Of a DNA stretch of 64,000 nt, positions 35,380 to 44,939 are shown one piece after another (the stretch's first letter is position 1; each line of letters opens with the position of its first letter). The translations under genes and the position numbers were made by a program. The notes under the pieces were generated by a model, which was given only the letters and a program-made list of their open reading frames with translations, did no database searches and was not told the origin of the DNA. The stretch comes from DASYPQ01 sp041488095 (GTDB lineage Bacteria > Planctomycetota > UBA1135 > GCA-002686595): NCBI GenBank assembly GCA_041488095.1, contig JBGPOP010000013.1:47835-111834 (forward strand), given 5' to 3'.

Positions 35380-36105
35380 ATGCGGATGGCGCACTATTTC
35401 GCCGCCCTCGCGGCGCTCGTGATTCCGGCCCTGCTGTGGACGGCGTGGACCGGCTTCGCGCTGGGCGGCGAGGTGCACGTCGGCTGGGGACTGTTCGGCG
35501 CGGTCTACACCGCCGCGGTGCACACGCTGCTCATCCTGTTCATGCTCGTCACCGGCCGCGTGCTCAAGGAGGCGATGGCCGCGCGCCCGCTCGGGCCGGA
35601 GTTCCTCTCCGAGCTGAACCAGTTCTTCGCCAAGAAGAAGGCCTACCCCGTCGCGCTCCTGGCCGCGTCGGTCACCGCGGCGGCCGCGGTGCTCGGCTTC
35701 GCTCACCGCGGGTTCGGCACGCCGACGTGGATCCACTGGAGCGCCGGCCTCGCCGCGATCGCGCTGAACCTCTGGGCGATCCCAGCCGAATACCGCGCTT
35801 TGCGCGAGAACCAGGGCCTGCTAGACCGCGCCGCGCGCGAGCTCGACCGCATCGATCGCGAGCAGCAGGCGAAGGGAGGCTCAGCGGTGCCCGTGGTCGA
35901 CTTGGAGCAGCCCTTCGATCCTGCGGGCGCGGCGCGGTGGGGCCTCATCGTCGCGGTCAGCGCCTGGTTCCCCTACCTCTACTGGGCGCTCATCGTGTGG
36001 CGCGGCGACTTCGCGCGCGTCAGCCTGCACCCCTGGATCGAGGGCTCGATCCTCGGCCTCGCGGTCTGGCTCGTGGCCGCGCGCGAGGCGCGAGCGGCAC
36101 GCTGA
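35380..36105 (+). CDS. multi-pass membrane protein of unknown function
   Basis: About 241 residues from the ATG at 35380 (TTG 35374 and ATG 35386 are alternatives). Five hydrophobic helices are apparent, e.g. FAALAALVIPALLWTAWTG, GLFGAVYTAAVHTLLILFML, AIALNLWAIPA and WGLIVAVSAWFPYLYWALIV. A cytoplasmic amphipathic segment (LDRAARELDRIDREQQAKGG) lies between helices four and five. It follows the GT9 gene by 18 nt and is probably co-transcribed. No family assigned. Confidence 0.7.
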   Translation: MRMAHYFAALAALVIPALLWTAWTGFALGGEVHVGWGLFGAVYTAAVHTLLILFMLVTGRVLKEAMAARPLGPEFLSELNQFFAKKKAYPVALLAASVTAAAAVLGFAHRGFGTPTWIHWSAGLAAIALNLWAIPAEYRALRENQGLLDRAARELDRIDREQQAKGGSAVPVVDLEQPFDPAGAARWGLIVAVSAWFPYLYWALIVWRGDFARVSLHPWIEGSILGLAVWLVAAREARAAR

Positions 36106-36413
36106 GCCTGGAGTCCGGCAACTCCCTGCTCCCCCCCCTTCGCTCCACTCAAGAGTTGCACGGCCAACGCCCAGTGTGGCGTATCAAACAACTCGTCGGG
36201 GATCATGCGCAATCCCCCACGTTTCGATCGGGCGACGTCCGGGGTGTCCGCGCACAAGACGTCGGCAGTTGAGCGCAAGTGCCAGCGTTGTGCGGTGCAT
36301 GATCCGCTCGGGCCTGCTCGGCCGTCAACTACAGGGGCCAGGGCTGCGGGCAGGGGTCTCACTCGTGAAGCACGTTCGACCCGCGCCTCGCGCTCCTGCC
36401 CCCCGCCGAATCC
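36106..36413 (+). other. 308-nt convergent intergenic region, no gene seen
   Basis: This stretch separates the 3' ends of the 35380 and 36414 genes. It contains poly-C runs (CCCCCCCC near 36130) but no credible ORF, tRNA or clear terminator hairpin with a T-tract. The overlapping open frames are antisense to the TPR lipoprotein gene. Confidence 0.5.
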
Positions 36414-37649
36414 CTACGGCTGCTTCTCCAGCCGCCGCAGCTGCTCCCCGACGTCCTTGTACTCCGGCCAGAACACCCGGATCTTCCGCAAGCTGTCGAG
36501 CTTCTCCTCGTCGCTCCCCGCCGCCTGCACCTTCTCGTACAGCTCGCCCGCGAGCTGGATGTACTCCTCGAGCGTCCCCTTCCTCGCCAGAGCGTCCTTG
36601 AAGTACTCGGTCTCCTTCAAGAGCTCCCCGTACTCTTCGACCGCCTTCTCGTACTGGAAGTCGCGCTCCAGGCTCAGCGCCTCCTCGTACCTGCGCTCGA
36701 ACTTCACCTGCTCGATCTGCGCTCGCAGCCCCTCGAACATCTCCTTCTGACGGACCGTCAGCGCCTCCCCCTCTTCGATCAAGCTCTTCGCCTTGTCGAA
36801 TCGACCCCTCACGATCTCCATCCGGGCCTGAGCCAAGAGCTCGCCGGCCTTCGCTTCGCTGCGGCATCGCTCCAAGCCGGTCCGAGCCTCCTCGCTCGCG
36901 GGATCGAGCGCCGCGGCCAGGCGATACTCGTTCTTGGCCGCTCCGAAGCGACCCTTCGCCTCGATGCCCTTCGCCACCGTCACGCGCTGCTGCGCGAGAA
37001 GCGTGTCGACCTGCGATCGCCGCTGCACCGTCTTCGGATCCTGCGGCTGGTACTTGCCCGAGTAGGCGAAGCGAGAGTGCGCCTGCTCGAGCCAGTATCT
37101 CGACAGCGCGCGCAGCCCTTCGTCAAAGTACTCCTTGCCCATCCCGGCGCGGTAGTTGATCTGGATCGTCGCCTCTCCCAGCCCGTTCAGCGCACTGGGA
37201 TCGCCGGGGACGTACTCGAGCGCCTTCCCATAGGCCTCGACCGCCTGCTCGAGCTTGCTGCTCGCATGCAATTCGAGCGCGCGCTCGAGCCACGTCCGCG
37301 ACATCTTGCGCAGCGTCTTGTCGATCCACGAAGCCGCTTCGACGGACTCGGGGTCGGTCTCGTGCGCCCGGCGGAAGAGCTCCAGGGCCTCGAGGTCCTG
37401 GTCCTGGAAGGTCTTCTGTCGACCCTCCTCGAGCAGCCAGGCCACCGAGGCCTCGCGGTGCAGCCGCGCAAGCTCGGCGTCGCCAGGATGGCTCTCGGAC
37501 AGCTCCGCCGCCCGCCGCACGGCCTGCTCGTAGCGGGCGTGGTGCACGCCCTCCCGGATGAGGTCGGCGTCGCTCTTGTGCGCGGCGGCGCAGGCCGGGA
37601 GCAGGAGCGCAAGGGGCAGAGCTCCCCGGGCAATCGTTCGGAGGATCAT
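36414..37649 (-). CDS. TPR-repeat lipoprotein
   Basis: A 411-residue lipoprotein (LPLALLLPAC, Cys20) made of tetratricopeptide-like helices: YEQAVRRAAELSESHPGDAE, LEALELFRRAHETDPESVEA, SSKLEQAVEAYGKALEYVPG and GRFGAAKNEYRLAAALDPAS. The C-terminal third is long-helix coiled-coil, rich in Glu/Lys. TPR lipoproteins often organise envelope-assembly complexes. The gene lies 108 nt downstream of the second Lpt-type permease on the same strand, suggesting a role linked to LPS export. Confidence 0.82.
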   Translation of the reverse strand: MILRTIARGALPLALLLPACAAAHKSDADLIREGVHHARYEQAVRRAAELSESHPGDAELARLHREASVAWLLEEGRQKTFQDQDLEALELFRRAHETDPESVEAASWIDKTLRKMSRTWLERALELHASSKLEQAVEAYGKALEYVPGDPSALNGLGEATIQINYRAGMGKEYFDEGLRALSRYWLEQAHSRFAYSGKYQPQDPKTVQRRSQVDTLLAQQRVTVAKGIEAKGRFGAAKNEYRLAAALDPASEEARTGLERCRSEAKAGELLAQARMEIVRGRFDKAKSLIEEGEALTVRQKEMFEGLRAQIEQVKFERRYEEALSLERDFQYEKAVEEYGELLKETEYFKDALARKGTLEEYIQLAGELYEKVQAAGSDEEKLDSLRKIRVFWPEYKDVGEQLRRLEKQP

Positions 37650-37757
37650 GGAATCGGGGTCGGGCGGGTCGCCAGGGACGCGCGAAACGGTGCTTCCTTC
37701 CCCGGCGCGGGCGGCATCCTACGGCCTCCCCCCTCCTTTGATAAGGGCGCCAGCCCG

Positions 37758-38903
37758 TCAGCTCTTCATCGAGTCGTACAGGACGAGGCCCAGGCTCCCG
37801 AAGATCAGCACCGGGAGCCAGGCCGCGAACAGCGGGTCGAGGCTGCCCTGCAACCCCAGGTTGCGCAGGACGAAATCGGTCGCGAAGTAGAAGATGCACA
37901 GGATCGCACCCGCCGCGATCCCCTCGGTGTTGCGCTTGCGGTCGTGGCGCATGAGGATCGGCAGGCCGCACAACAGCAGCACCAGGTTCGCCAGAGGGAA
38001 CGTCAGCAGGTACTGCAGGAGCGTCTGGTACACCACGTTGTCGGGGTCGCGCCGCGCGAGCTCGCGCACCTCGCTGAACGACAGCTCGAGCGGGTTCTCC
38101 CTCGCCCGCCAGTAGGTGACGGCGAGCTCCGGGGTGAAATCGAAGCCATCCAGCCATTCGATCGCGTCGCTGCGCTGCGAGCCGGCCACCTCGCGGTGCA
38201 CTCCGCCCTCGAGCTTCCAGCCCATGCGCGTCCCGCGCGCCACGTAGGTCGCGCGCGGGGCCTCGGTGCTCGACCACTGCGAAGGCGAACGCAGCGTCGC
38301 CTCCAGGCCGCGCACCTCGGGCGCGTTCGGCGTCGCGCCCGCGTTGGCCTCGGGCGGCAGCGGCGTCGCCGGCCGGAATTCGTCGAGCCGCACCGCGCTG
38401 CCATTCGGGTCGCGCAGCCACACGTTCGCGTAGACCTGGTCCTTGCTCTTGTTGTCGAGCACGTAGCGCAGCGCGTCCCGGCGGGCCGCGAGGTCCGTCG
38501 ACGCGATCTCGCGCAGCCCGAACATCCCTGCGCCGCACAACGCCCCGAGCAGGTAGACCGGCGCGAGCAGGCGCCAGGAGCTGACGCCCGCCGCGAGCGC
38601 GGCGATGGTCTCGTTCACCTTGAGCAGCTTCGACACGGTGAACAGCCCTGCGACGAGCGTGACGAAGGGCCCGACCTGGAGGAACAGGAACGGCACGTCG
38701 AGCAGGTAGTAGCGCGCGATCAGGAAGTTGGATGCGCGGCCGCCGCCCGGCCAGGCCTCGAGGTAATCGTCGAGGTTCGAGGCCATGTCCAGGATCAGGA
38801 ACAGCCCGACGACCAGGAAGAACGCCGTCGCATACGACGAGACGAAGAGCCCGCCGACGTAGCGGTCGAGTCGCCCGCCGATCCTGAGGCCGCGGCTGCT
38901 CAT
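37758..38903 (-). CDS. lptG: LptF/LptG-family permease (second copy)
   Basis: The 381-residue protein has the YjgP/YjgQ layout: three helices (FVSSYATAFFLVVGLFLILD, FLQVGPFVTLVAGLFTVSKL, WRLLAPVYLLGALCGAGMFG), a large periplasmic domain of about 190 residues, and three C-terminal helices (LLTFPLANLVLLLCGLPILM and others). It would form half of the transmembrane channel of the LptB2FG ABC transporter that extracts LPS from the inner membrane. Its ATG overlaps the preceding permease stop (ATGA). Assignment as LptG instead of LptF rests on gene order only. Confidence 0.85.
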   Translation of the reverse strand: MSSRGLRIGGRLDRYVGGLFVSSYATAFFLVVGLFLILDMASNLDDYLEAWPGGGRASNFLIARYYLLDVPFLFLQVGPFVTLVAGLFTVSKLLKVNETIAALAAGVSSWRLLAPVYLLGALCGAGMFGLREIASTDLAARRDALRYVLDNKSKDQVYANVWLRDPNGSAVRLDEFRPATPLPPEANAGATPNAPEVRGLEATLRSPSQWSSTEAPRATYVARGTRMGWKLEGGVHREVAGSQRSDAIEWLDGFDFTPELAVTYWRARENPLELSFSEVRELARRDPDNVVYQTLLQYLLTFPLANLVLLLCGLPILMRHDRKRNTEGIAAGAILCIFYFATDFVLRNLGLQGSLDPLFAAWLPVLIFGSLGLVLYDSMKS

Positions 38904-39970
38904 CGCATCATGGCCTTGCGCAGGAGCACGAGACCGAAGACGACCCCGACCGCATCGATCGCCCACGCACCCGTCTCGGGCGAGAGGACGTGCCCCAGCG
39001 CGAGCTGCTTCGACAGACGCATCGAGAGCAGGTAGTACAGCAGCGCGTAGCCGACCGCGGTCGCGAGCGCCGAGAGCTGCGTGCCCCGCCGGAGCAGCAG
39101 CCCCGTCGGCGCCCCGAGCAGGAAGAACAGGAGGCAGGTCGACGCGACCGCCAGGCGCTCGTGGATCTCGAAGCGCACCGACTGCGCCCGCTCGGGATCG
39201 CCGTCGAACGCGCCGCTCGCCAGGTCCCGGGCCAGATCGCTCGCCTTCCGGTAGCGCATCCCCACGAAGGTCTTCGCGCCCTCGCGCTGCAGCTCGTCGA
39301 GGTCCAGCCGGACGACCGGATCCCCGCTGCGGACGTCCATCTCGCCGCGGACGACCCGCATGTTCCTGAACCGCACGATCATCTCCTTCTCCGAGACCTC
39401 GATGTGCACGCGCTCGGCGAGGATCGTGTTGGCGCCCTGGCTGCCGCGGCGCGGAATGTAGATCAGGGCGTCGAGGAAGTCGTCGCCGTCGCGCCAGCCC
39501 GCGGAGATGTAGAACTTGCCGAGGTGCCGCTCGGTGCGGCCCCGACCGAGGCTCGTCACCGTGCTGCGCAGGGCTCTGACCTCGTACTCGCTCTGGCGCT
39601 CACGGATCTCCGGCAGCTCCTCGGCGACCAGCCACAGCATGAACCCGGTCAGGACCAGGGCCAGCAGGAAGGCCGGGAGGAGCATCGCCAGCGGATTCCT
39701 CCCCGACATGACCGCTGCGGTCCATTCGTTGTCGGACGCGAGGCGCCCGTAGGTGACGACGACCGCGAGCAGGTAGCTGAGCGGCAAGATGTAGGGGACG
39801 AGGCCCGCCATGAGCAGCGGCACGAAGCACAGCATCGCCAGCGTGTCGACCCCGGCGAGCTTGCTGACCGCCGCGACGGCGATCGCGGGCAGCGCCAGGA
39901 CGAGCATCCCCCCCAGCGCGAATCCGAAGCCGACCAGGAGCTCGCGCAGGATGTAGAGGTGGAGCCTCAA
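38900..39970 (-). CDS. lptF: LptF/LptG-family permease (first copy)
   Basis: From a TTG at 39970 the protein has 356 residues, starting RLHLYILRELLVGFGFALGG as expected for YjgP/YjgQ. The sequence LIYIPRRGSQGANTILAERV falls in the periplasmic beta-jellyroll, and CLLFFLLGAPTGLLLRRGTQ in the C-terminal membrane half. It pairs with the next gene as the LptFG channel. No ATG is available near the N-terminus; an open frame extends to 40105 but would overlap the divergent kinase gene. Confidence 0.82.
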   Translation of the reverse strand: MRLHLYILRELLVGFGFALGGMLVLALPAIAVAAVSKLAGVDTLAMLCFVPLLMAGLVPYILPLSYLLAVVVTYGRLASDNEWTAAVMSGRNPLAMLLPAFLLALVLTGFMLWLVAEELPEIRERQSEYEVRALRSTVTSLGRGRTERHLGKFYISAGWRDGDDFLDALIYIPRRGSQGANTILAERVHIEVSEKEMIVRFRNMRVVRGEMDVRSGDPVVRLDLDELQREGAKTFVGMRYRKASDLARDLASGAFDGDPERAQSVRFEIHERLAVASTCLLFFLLGAPTGLLLRRGTQLSALATAVGYALLYYLLSMRLSKQLALGHVLSPETGAWAIDAVGVVFGLVLLRKAMMR

Positions 39971-40010
39971 CGCGAGGCGGATTCTAGCGTTCCAGAGGTA
40001 GAATCCCGCC

Positions 40011-41135
40011 GTGGGCGCGAGTCCGATCCCGCTGAAGCAGAGCCCGCGGCGGACCGTCGCGCTCTGGCCGCCCGAAACACCCGGAGCGCGCCCGCTGGTC
40101 GTCAAGCGCTACCACCACCCGGACCGCATCGCGCGCTTCTTCGATCGCTCGCGAGCCGAGCAGGAGCTCGGCCTCTTGCGGCGTCTCTTCGAGGCCGGCG
40201 TTCCCGTCCCGCGGCCGGTCGAGGTGCGCCGGGCGGCGGGCGCGTGGGAGCTCGTGACGGAGTGGATCGAGGGGGCGGTCTCCCTCGAGGACGTCCTGAA
40301 CGGCCGCGCTCCCGCTCCGGCGCCGATCGAGGTCCTCGCACGCTCGACGGGCGAGCTGCTCGCTCGCGCCCATGCCGCCGGCCTCGACCACCCCGATCTC
40401 CACCCGGGGAACCTCCTCGTGCAACCCGGTGCGAAGGTCTGGATGGTCGACGTGCGGGGCGCGCGAGTCCTCACTAGGCTCGACCCGGAAATCCGCCGGC
40501 GCGATCTCGTCGCGCTGGCCTCCGCCACGCGCGAGCGACTGGACGAGCGGGCGCGCGCGCGCTTCCTCTCCTCGTATCGGAGGGCGCTGCCGGCGAGGCT
40601 CGCGTCCGATCTGCCGCCGCGCGCCCAGCTCGCCCGCGAGATCGAAAGCGCAGCGCGGATCCACCGCCGCGAAGCGGTGCGGCGCGCGCGGCTGCGCTGG
40701 ACCCGGCTCTCGAGCGTCTGCCGGCCGGTCGAGGTCGCCGGGCTGACGGGGTATCGCAGCGCGGAGATCGAGGCAGCCGGCTCGCGGGTCGTCGTCGTTC
40801 GCGATCTTCCGTGGCGTGAGATCCTCGAGTGCTGGTACGCCGCCGCGCGCCTGTGCGACCACGCGATCCCGAGCGCGCGGCCCCTCCTGCTCGTGCGCGA
40901 ACCCAGGCGCTGCGCGGTGTTCGCGCTGCCGGAGTCCGCGCGAGCGCTGCGCGAGATGCCCGGATCGGGAGCCGGAGCGAGCGTCCAGCGCTCTCTCGAA
41001 GCGCTCCTCGCGTCCTTGCGCGACCGCGGCCTCGCGCTCGAAGGACCCTTCCTCGAGAGCATCTTCGTCGACGCGACCGGGCGATGCTGCCTCGGACCCC
41101 TGACCGGCGTGCGGCTCCGGGACGTGGACGGATGA
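40011..41135 (+). CDS. Kdo/lipopolysaccharide kinase-family protein
   Basis: A 374-residue eukaryotic-like kinase fold. LVVKRYHHPDRIARFFDRSR carries the ATP-binding Lys and the characteristic RxxRxxxE-type segment of KdkA/WaaP. The catalytic loop is HPDLHPGNLLV (about residue 125) and the metal site Asp is in WMVDVRGARVL. A C-terminal 130-residue extension after about 240 is not part of the kinase. KdkA phosphorylates Kdo of lipid A core. It is co-translated with the acyltransferase (ATGA), supporting lipid A modification. Confidence 0.82.
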   Translation: MGASPIPLKQSPRRTVALWPPETPGARPLVVKRYHHPDRIARFFDRSRAEQELGLLRRLFEAGVPVPRPVEVRRAAGAWELVTEWIEGAVSLEDVLNGRAPAPAPIEVLARSTGELLARAHAAGLDHPDLHPGNLLVQPGAKVWMVDVRGARVLTRLDPEIRRRDLVALASATRERLDERARARFLSSYRRALPARLASDLPPRAQLAREIESAARIHRREAVRRARLRWTRLSSVCRPVEVAGLTGYRSAEIEAAGSRVVVVRDLPWREILECWYAAARLCDHAIPSARPLLLVREPRRCAVFALPESARALREMPGSGAGASVQRSLEALLASLRDRGLALEGPFLESIFVDATGRCCLGPLTGVRLRDVDG

Positions 41136-42124
41136 AGCAAGGGCCCGAGAAGCTGCGTCGCAGGCTCCGCGCGGGCGCGCTCGAGGCGCTGACGCGCGCC
41201 TCGATTTTCGCACCCGTTCCGCTCGTGCGCGCAGCCCTGACCGCGGCCTCGCCCCTGGCGCGCTTCAGCCGCTACGAGAGGCGCACGCTCGCGAACCTCG
41301 AGCTCGCGCTCGGAGCCGAAACGACGGAGGAGGAGCGGCGGAAGATCGCGCGCGGCGTGCGGCTCCACTCGGCGCGGATCTTCTCGGAGTGGTTGAGGCT
41401 CGCGCGCAGCGGCGCGCCGGGAACCCCGGACGCCGCGCGCGGCGAGTGGATCGAGCGGGCGGTCGCGCTCGACCCTTCGATCCGGATCCTCGAGCGCGAG
41501 CTCGCCAAGGGTCGCGGCGCCCTGATCGTCACGGCGCATCTCGGCAACTGGGAGCTGCTGTGCGCGCGCCTGCGGCGGATGGGCCTCCAGGGCGCGGTGG
41601 TCGGCTACGAGCGCCTGCGCGACTCCACCTCGGCCTGGCTCGCGGAGATGCGCCGCGCCTACGGCGTGACGACGCTGCCGCAGCACGCGAGCCCGCGCGA
41701 GATCCTGCGCGTGCTCCAGCGCGGCCAGGTGATCGGCCTGCTGGCCGACCTCGAGGCGCGCCGGATCGACGGCGAGCTCCTGCCGTTCTTCGGCGTCCCC
41801 GCGCTGACGATGACCGCGCCCGCCGCGCTCGCGCGCGCAGCGCGGCTGCCGCTGGTGCCCGTGCGCTGCGTCCTGGCGTCCGCACCCGGAGAAGGCCGCT
41901 ACGTCTTCAGCGTCGAGGAGCCGTTGCACCTCGATCCCTCGCTCCCGCGGCGCGAGGCGACGATCGATCTGATGGGGCGACTGAACCGCGTCTTCGAGCG
42001 GTGGATCCGCGCGAACCCCGAGCAGTGGGCCTGGCACCAGGCGCGCTGGCGCACGCGGCCCGGCCCCGCGGCGGTCCCCCGCCCGTCTTCACGAACACCT
42101 GATCGAGCGTTCGTGTCCCCCTGA
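41132..42124 (+). CDS. LpxL/HtrB-type lipid A lauroyl acyltransferase
   Basis: The 330-residue lysophospholipid-acyltransferase-like protein has the HxxxxE/D catalytic motif in VTAHLGNWELL (about residue 136), the ERLRDSTSAWLAEMRR segment, and GLLADLEARRIDGELLPFFG near the middle. The tail WIRANPEQWAWHQARWRTRP is a hallmark of LpxL/LpxM/HtrB. It adds a secondary acyl chain to Kdo-lipid A. The ATG overlaps the LPS kinase stop. The last ~20 residues are Pro/Arg-rich and may be dispensable. Confidence 0.9.
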   Translation: MKQGPEKLRRRLRAGALEALTRASIFAPVPLVRAALTAASPLARFSRYERRTLANLELALGAETTEEERRKIARGVRLHSARIFSEWLRLARSGAPGTPDAARGEWIERAVALDPSIRILERELAKGRGALIVTAHLGNWELLCARLRRMGLQGAVVGYERLRDSTSAWLAEMRRAYGVTTLPQHASPREILRVLQRGQVIGLLADLEARRIDGELLPFFGVPALTMTAPAALARAARLPLVPVRCVLASAPGEGRYVFSVEEPLHLDPSLPRREATIDLMGRLNRVFERWIRANPEQWAWHQARWRTRPGPAAVPRPSSRTPDRAFVSP

Positions 42125-42136
42125 ATCTTGGGCGCC

Positions 42137-44452
42137 ATGCGCAGGTTCGCTCCGGGCATCCTCTTCCTCGCGTGCGCCTGCGTCGCCTGGCTCGTCTGGG
42201 CGGCGGTGCGCGTGTCCACGGCTCCGATCCCGGCGGTTCCAGCGGAGTCGATCCGGCTGCCGGGTGCCGGAGAATCGGCCCTGACGCCGACCGAGCTCTC
42301 GTCGATCGAAGCGCGAGGACGCTCGCGCATCCGCGCGGAGGAGAAGGCGGGCGAATCTTCCCTGACCGAGGCCGGCCCCTCCGATCGCCATGGGCTCTCG
42401 ATCCTCCTGCTCGATCCGCGAGGCAAGCCGCTCCCCGACGTCGGGATCTCCGTGAGCTGGCGCCGGGGCGAGGGGGACTACGTCGAGGTCACCGGAACGA
42501 CGGACGGCGCCGGGATCCTCCCCACCGCGGTCCCCGATCCGCGCGAGATCGAGGGCATCCAGCTCGCGGAGGAATTGCGCGGCTTCCGCCTTTTCGCCGG
42601 CGATCCTTTCGAAGTGTCGCCCGAGCGCCCTGGGGTCGTCGCGGTGCGCATCCCCGGCGACGCTGCGATCTGCGGGACCGTGCGCGATCTGGAGGGGAGA
42701 CCGATCGCCAGTGCCAGCGTGGAGATCGAATCCGCTCCCGCGCTCGGGATGGAACCCTACCTCCGCACGTTCGGGTTCATGAAGACCGCGACGGAGAGCG
42801 CCGCGGACGGGAGCTTCCGCTTCGCGACCTTGGAGGGATGCTTCGCGATCACGGCGACGGCCGAGGGCTTCGACGCGACCGAGCAGGCGTACGTGCGGCT
42901 CGCACCCGGCGGCGATCCGCCGGTCGTCGACCTCGCTCTCGCGGGCGCCGAACGCGAGCTGCGCGTGATCGTCCGCGCCTCGGGCCAGCTCCCGCGCGGT
43001 CCCACGCAGGTCCGCGCCTGGACCGCCGTCGCGTCCGGTCCTGCTCCGAGCGGGACGGATGCCCGTATCCTCCGAGAATCGATTCCGGTCCAACGCTCGG
43101 GCGTGCCCGACGACCCTGGGAATTACCGGCTGCGGATCTCGCGCGCCGGGACCTGGACCGTGGGCGTCTCGTCGCAGGGATACGCGGACGCACAGCAGCC
43201 GGTTCCGCCGCGCTCCGACGAGATCGTCTTCGATCTCGCGCGCCAGCCGGAAAATGCAAGCCGCGTCGCGATACGAGGCCGGGTCACGACGCCGGGCGGA
43301 CCCGTCGACCGGGTCAAGGTGCAGGCACTGCTCGGCCGCGATCTCGAGCCCGAGGCCTGCGTCACCGCCGACGCGTCGGGAAGCTTCGAGGTCGAAGTGG
43401 AACGGACGGCCGCGTCGGTCGCCTTCCTGATCGTCGAGCGCTCCGGCTTCGCGCGCGCGGGCGTCGGCCCGATCCCGCTCGCCAAGCCGCCGCTCTCCGT
43501 CGACGTCGTCCTCGAGCCCGAGCTCTCCTTGTCCGGCATCGTCGTCGACGAGCTCGGTCGCCCGGCGTCCGCGGTGATCGACTTGCGCCCGCCCTGGACG
43601 TTCTTCCGGCCTCTTGCGGGCGCGCAGCCGGCGGCGCGGACCGGATTCCTCGACCGGCCGGTCGGGATCGAGTCGTTCTACGCCTACGCCGCCGAAGACG
43701 GCCGGTTCCGGATCGAGGGGATCGCGCCGGGCGAGCTCGAGCTGTGGATCGAGCCGGACGATCCGCTGCTCCCGCCGGCGCGCGTCGTCGCGCGCGCGGG
43801 AGAAGAGGACGTCAGGATCGTGCTGGGAAAAGGCCTCGAGGATCTGTTCGCGATCTGGGGAACGGTCCGCGACGGTCTCACGGGAATGCCGGTCGCTGGG
43901 GTGAGCGTCGTCGCCGGATCCACCGTGTCCGCCGCCCGGCGCGAGGGCCGGTCGAGGACCGATCCCGAAGGCCGGTTCCGCATAGCCGGATGCACGCCGG
44001 GCGCGAGGCTAGCGGTCGGCGTGGACGCGGACGGCTACGCGTACTTCCAGACCGAGCCGCGGGTCTTCCTGGCGCGCGATCTTCCCCTGGCCCTCGAGAT
44101 CCTGCCCGCGCGCACGCTGCGCCTGCTCGTCGTCGATTTGCGGGGAGAGCCGCTGGCAGGGATCTACGTTTCGGCTGCGGACGCGAAGGGTCGGGCGATC
44201 GAGCTGCGCGACGCGTGGGGTCACCGCGACGAGGAGGTCGCGGTCACGGACCTCGCGGGCCGGGTGGATCTGCGCGGGCTGCCCGGGTCGGAGATCGCCG
44301 CGATCGTCGGGCGGAGAAGCGACGGCGAGGATCCGGTGGTGACGAACGCGGCCTTCCAGACGCAGAACGCTTCGCAGCCGCCGGCGATGAGGGTGCGTTT
44401 CGATCTCCGCAAGACGTTGCCGGGAGTCCAGCGCGTCGTCCTCGCGCGGTGA
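42137..44452 (+). CDS. membrane-anchored CarboxypepD_reg repeat protein
   Basis: From ATG 42137 the protein has 771 residues: an N-terminal transmembrane or signal segment (PGILFLACACVAWLVWAAVR), then exported beta-sandwich repeats such as AAICGTVRDLEGRPIASASV, ASRVAIRGRVTTPGGPVDRV, LSLSGIVVDELGRPASAVID and AIWGTVRDGLTGMPVAGVSV, each with a DGxFR turn. About six repeats are visible. The gene follows the acyltransferase by 12 nt. A structural or adhesive envelope role is inferred. Confidence 0.85.
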   Translation: MRRFAPGILFLACACVAWLVWAAVRVSTAPIPAVPAESIRLPGAGESALTPTELSSIEARGRSRIRAEEKAGESSLTEAGPSDRHGLSILLLDPRGKPLPDVGISVSWRRGEGDYVEVTGTTDGAGILPTAVPDPREIEGIQLAEELRGFRLFAGDPFEVSPERPGVVAVRIPGDAAICGTVRDLEGRPIASASVEIESAPALGMEPYLRTFGFMKTATESAADGSFRFATLEGCFAITATAEGFDATEQAYVRLAPGGDPPVVDLALAGAERELRVIVRASGQLPRGPTQVRAWTAVASGPAPSGTDARILRESIPVQRSGVPDDPGNYRLRISRAGTWTVGVSSQGYADAQQPVPPRSDEIVFDLARQPENASRVAIRGRVTTPGGPVDRVKVQALLGRDLEPEACVTADASGSFEVEVERTAASVAFLIVERSGFARAGVGPIPLAKPPLSVDVVLEPELSLSGIVVDELGRPASAVIDLRPPWTFFRPLAGAQPAARTGFLDRPVGIESFYAYAAEDGRFRIEGIAPGELELWIEPDDPLLPPARVVARAGEEDVRIVLGKGLEDLFAIWGTVRDGLTGMPVAGVSVVAGSTVSAARREGRSRTDPEGRFRIAGCTPGARLAVGVDADGYAYFQTEPRVFLARDLPLALEILPARTLRLLVVDLRGEPLAGIYVSAADAKGRAIELRDAWGHRDEEVAVTDLAGRVDLRGLPGSEIAAIVGRRSDGEDPVVTNAAFQTQNASQPPAMRVRFDLRKTLPGVQRVVLAR

Positions 44453-44721
44453 TGTCGTCCGGACGGACAGCAGGAGCCCATCCCCACGTGATCGATCCCA
44501 AGCTCGGCGACTGGCTCATGATCGTCCTCGGGGCCTTGATGGTCTCGATGAGCCGCGGCGCGTACTCCTGGTTATCGAGCACCTGGCGCATGGGCGGCTC
44601 GGGCGCCTCCGATTCGTGGTGGGCCGCGGCGATCGGTCCGCGGCTGGTGCGCGCGCTCTGTGTCCTCATCGGTCTGGCGCTCGTCCTCGCCGGGTCGCTC
44701 GCGCTCCTCGGACTTTCGTGA
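44452..44721 (+). CDS. small two-helix membrane protein
   Basis: The ATG at 44452 shares its first base with the stop of the preceding gene (TGATG), a coupled arrangement. The 89-residue product has two helices, DWLMIVLGALMVSMSRGAYS and LVRALCVLIGLALVLAGSLA, with a Trp/Ser-rich loop between. The frame is hidden within a longer antisense-looking ORF in the same frame upstream. No family recognised. Confidence 0.65.
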   Translation: MSSGRTAGAHPHVIDPKLGDWLMIVLGALMVSMSRGAYSWLSSTWRMGGSGASDSWWAAAIGPRLVRALCVLIGLALVLAGSLALLGLS

Positions 44722-44931
44722 CCTCGCGGGGTTTGGGGCGTCGGCGCGCCTCGAAGGATTACGTGGGCCGTAACTGGGTCACCGCGATCTCGCAAGAGAC
44801 GAGCGAACGGCGAGCTGATCGGGGTGGTGTGCCACGGCGGCGCGTACTTCTTCAGCGATTTGACGGCATACTGGCGCGAGGCGTTCGACTACCATACGGA
44901 CAGGAAGGTGGTGATCTCGAGGTGGGAGTGA
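44722..44931 (+). pseudogene. open segment resembling the 3' end of a lost gene
   Basis: After the TGA at 44719 the frame is open to TGA 44929, but lacks a convincing start. The last 40 codons have protein-like composition (GVVCHGGAYFFSDLTAYWRE, then AFDYHTDRKVVISRWE), unlike the upstream part. It looks like a residual C-terminus. Its final 25 nt are repeated 271 nt downstream. Confidence 0.35.
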
Positions 44932-44939
44932 GGACACGG

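Noticed and set aside
36176..36750. plus-strand frames across the convergent gap
   Set aside because: They run into the antisense of the TPR lipoprotein and have no protein features.
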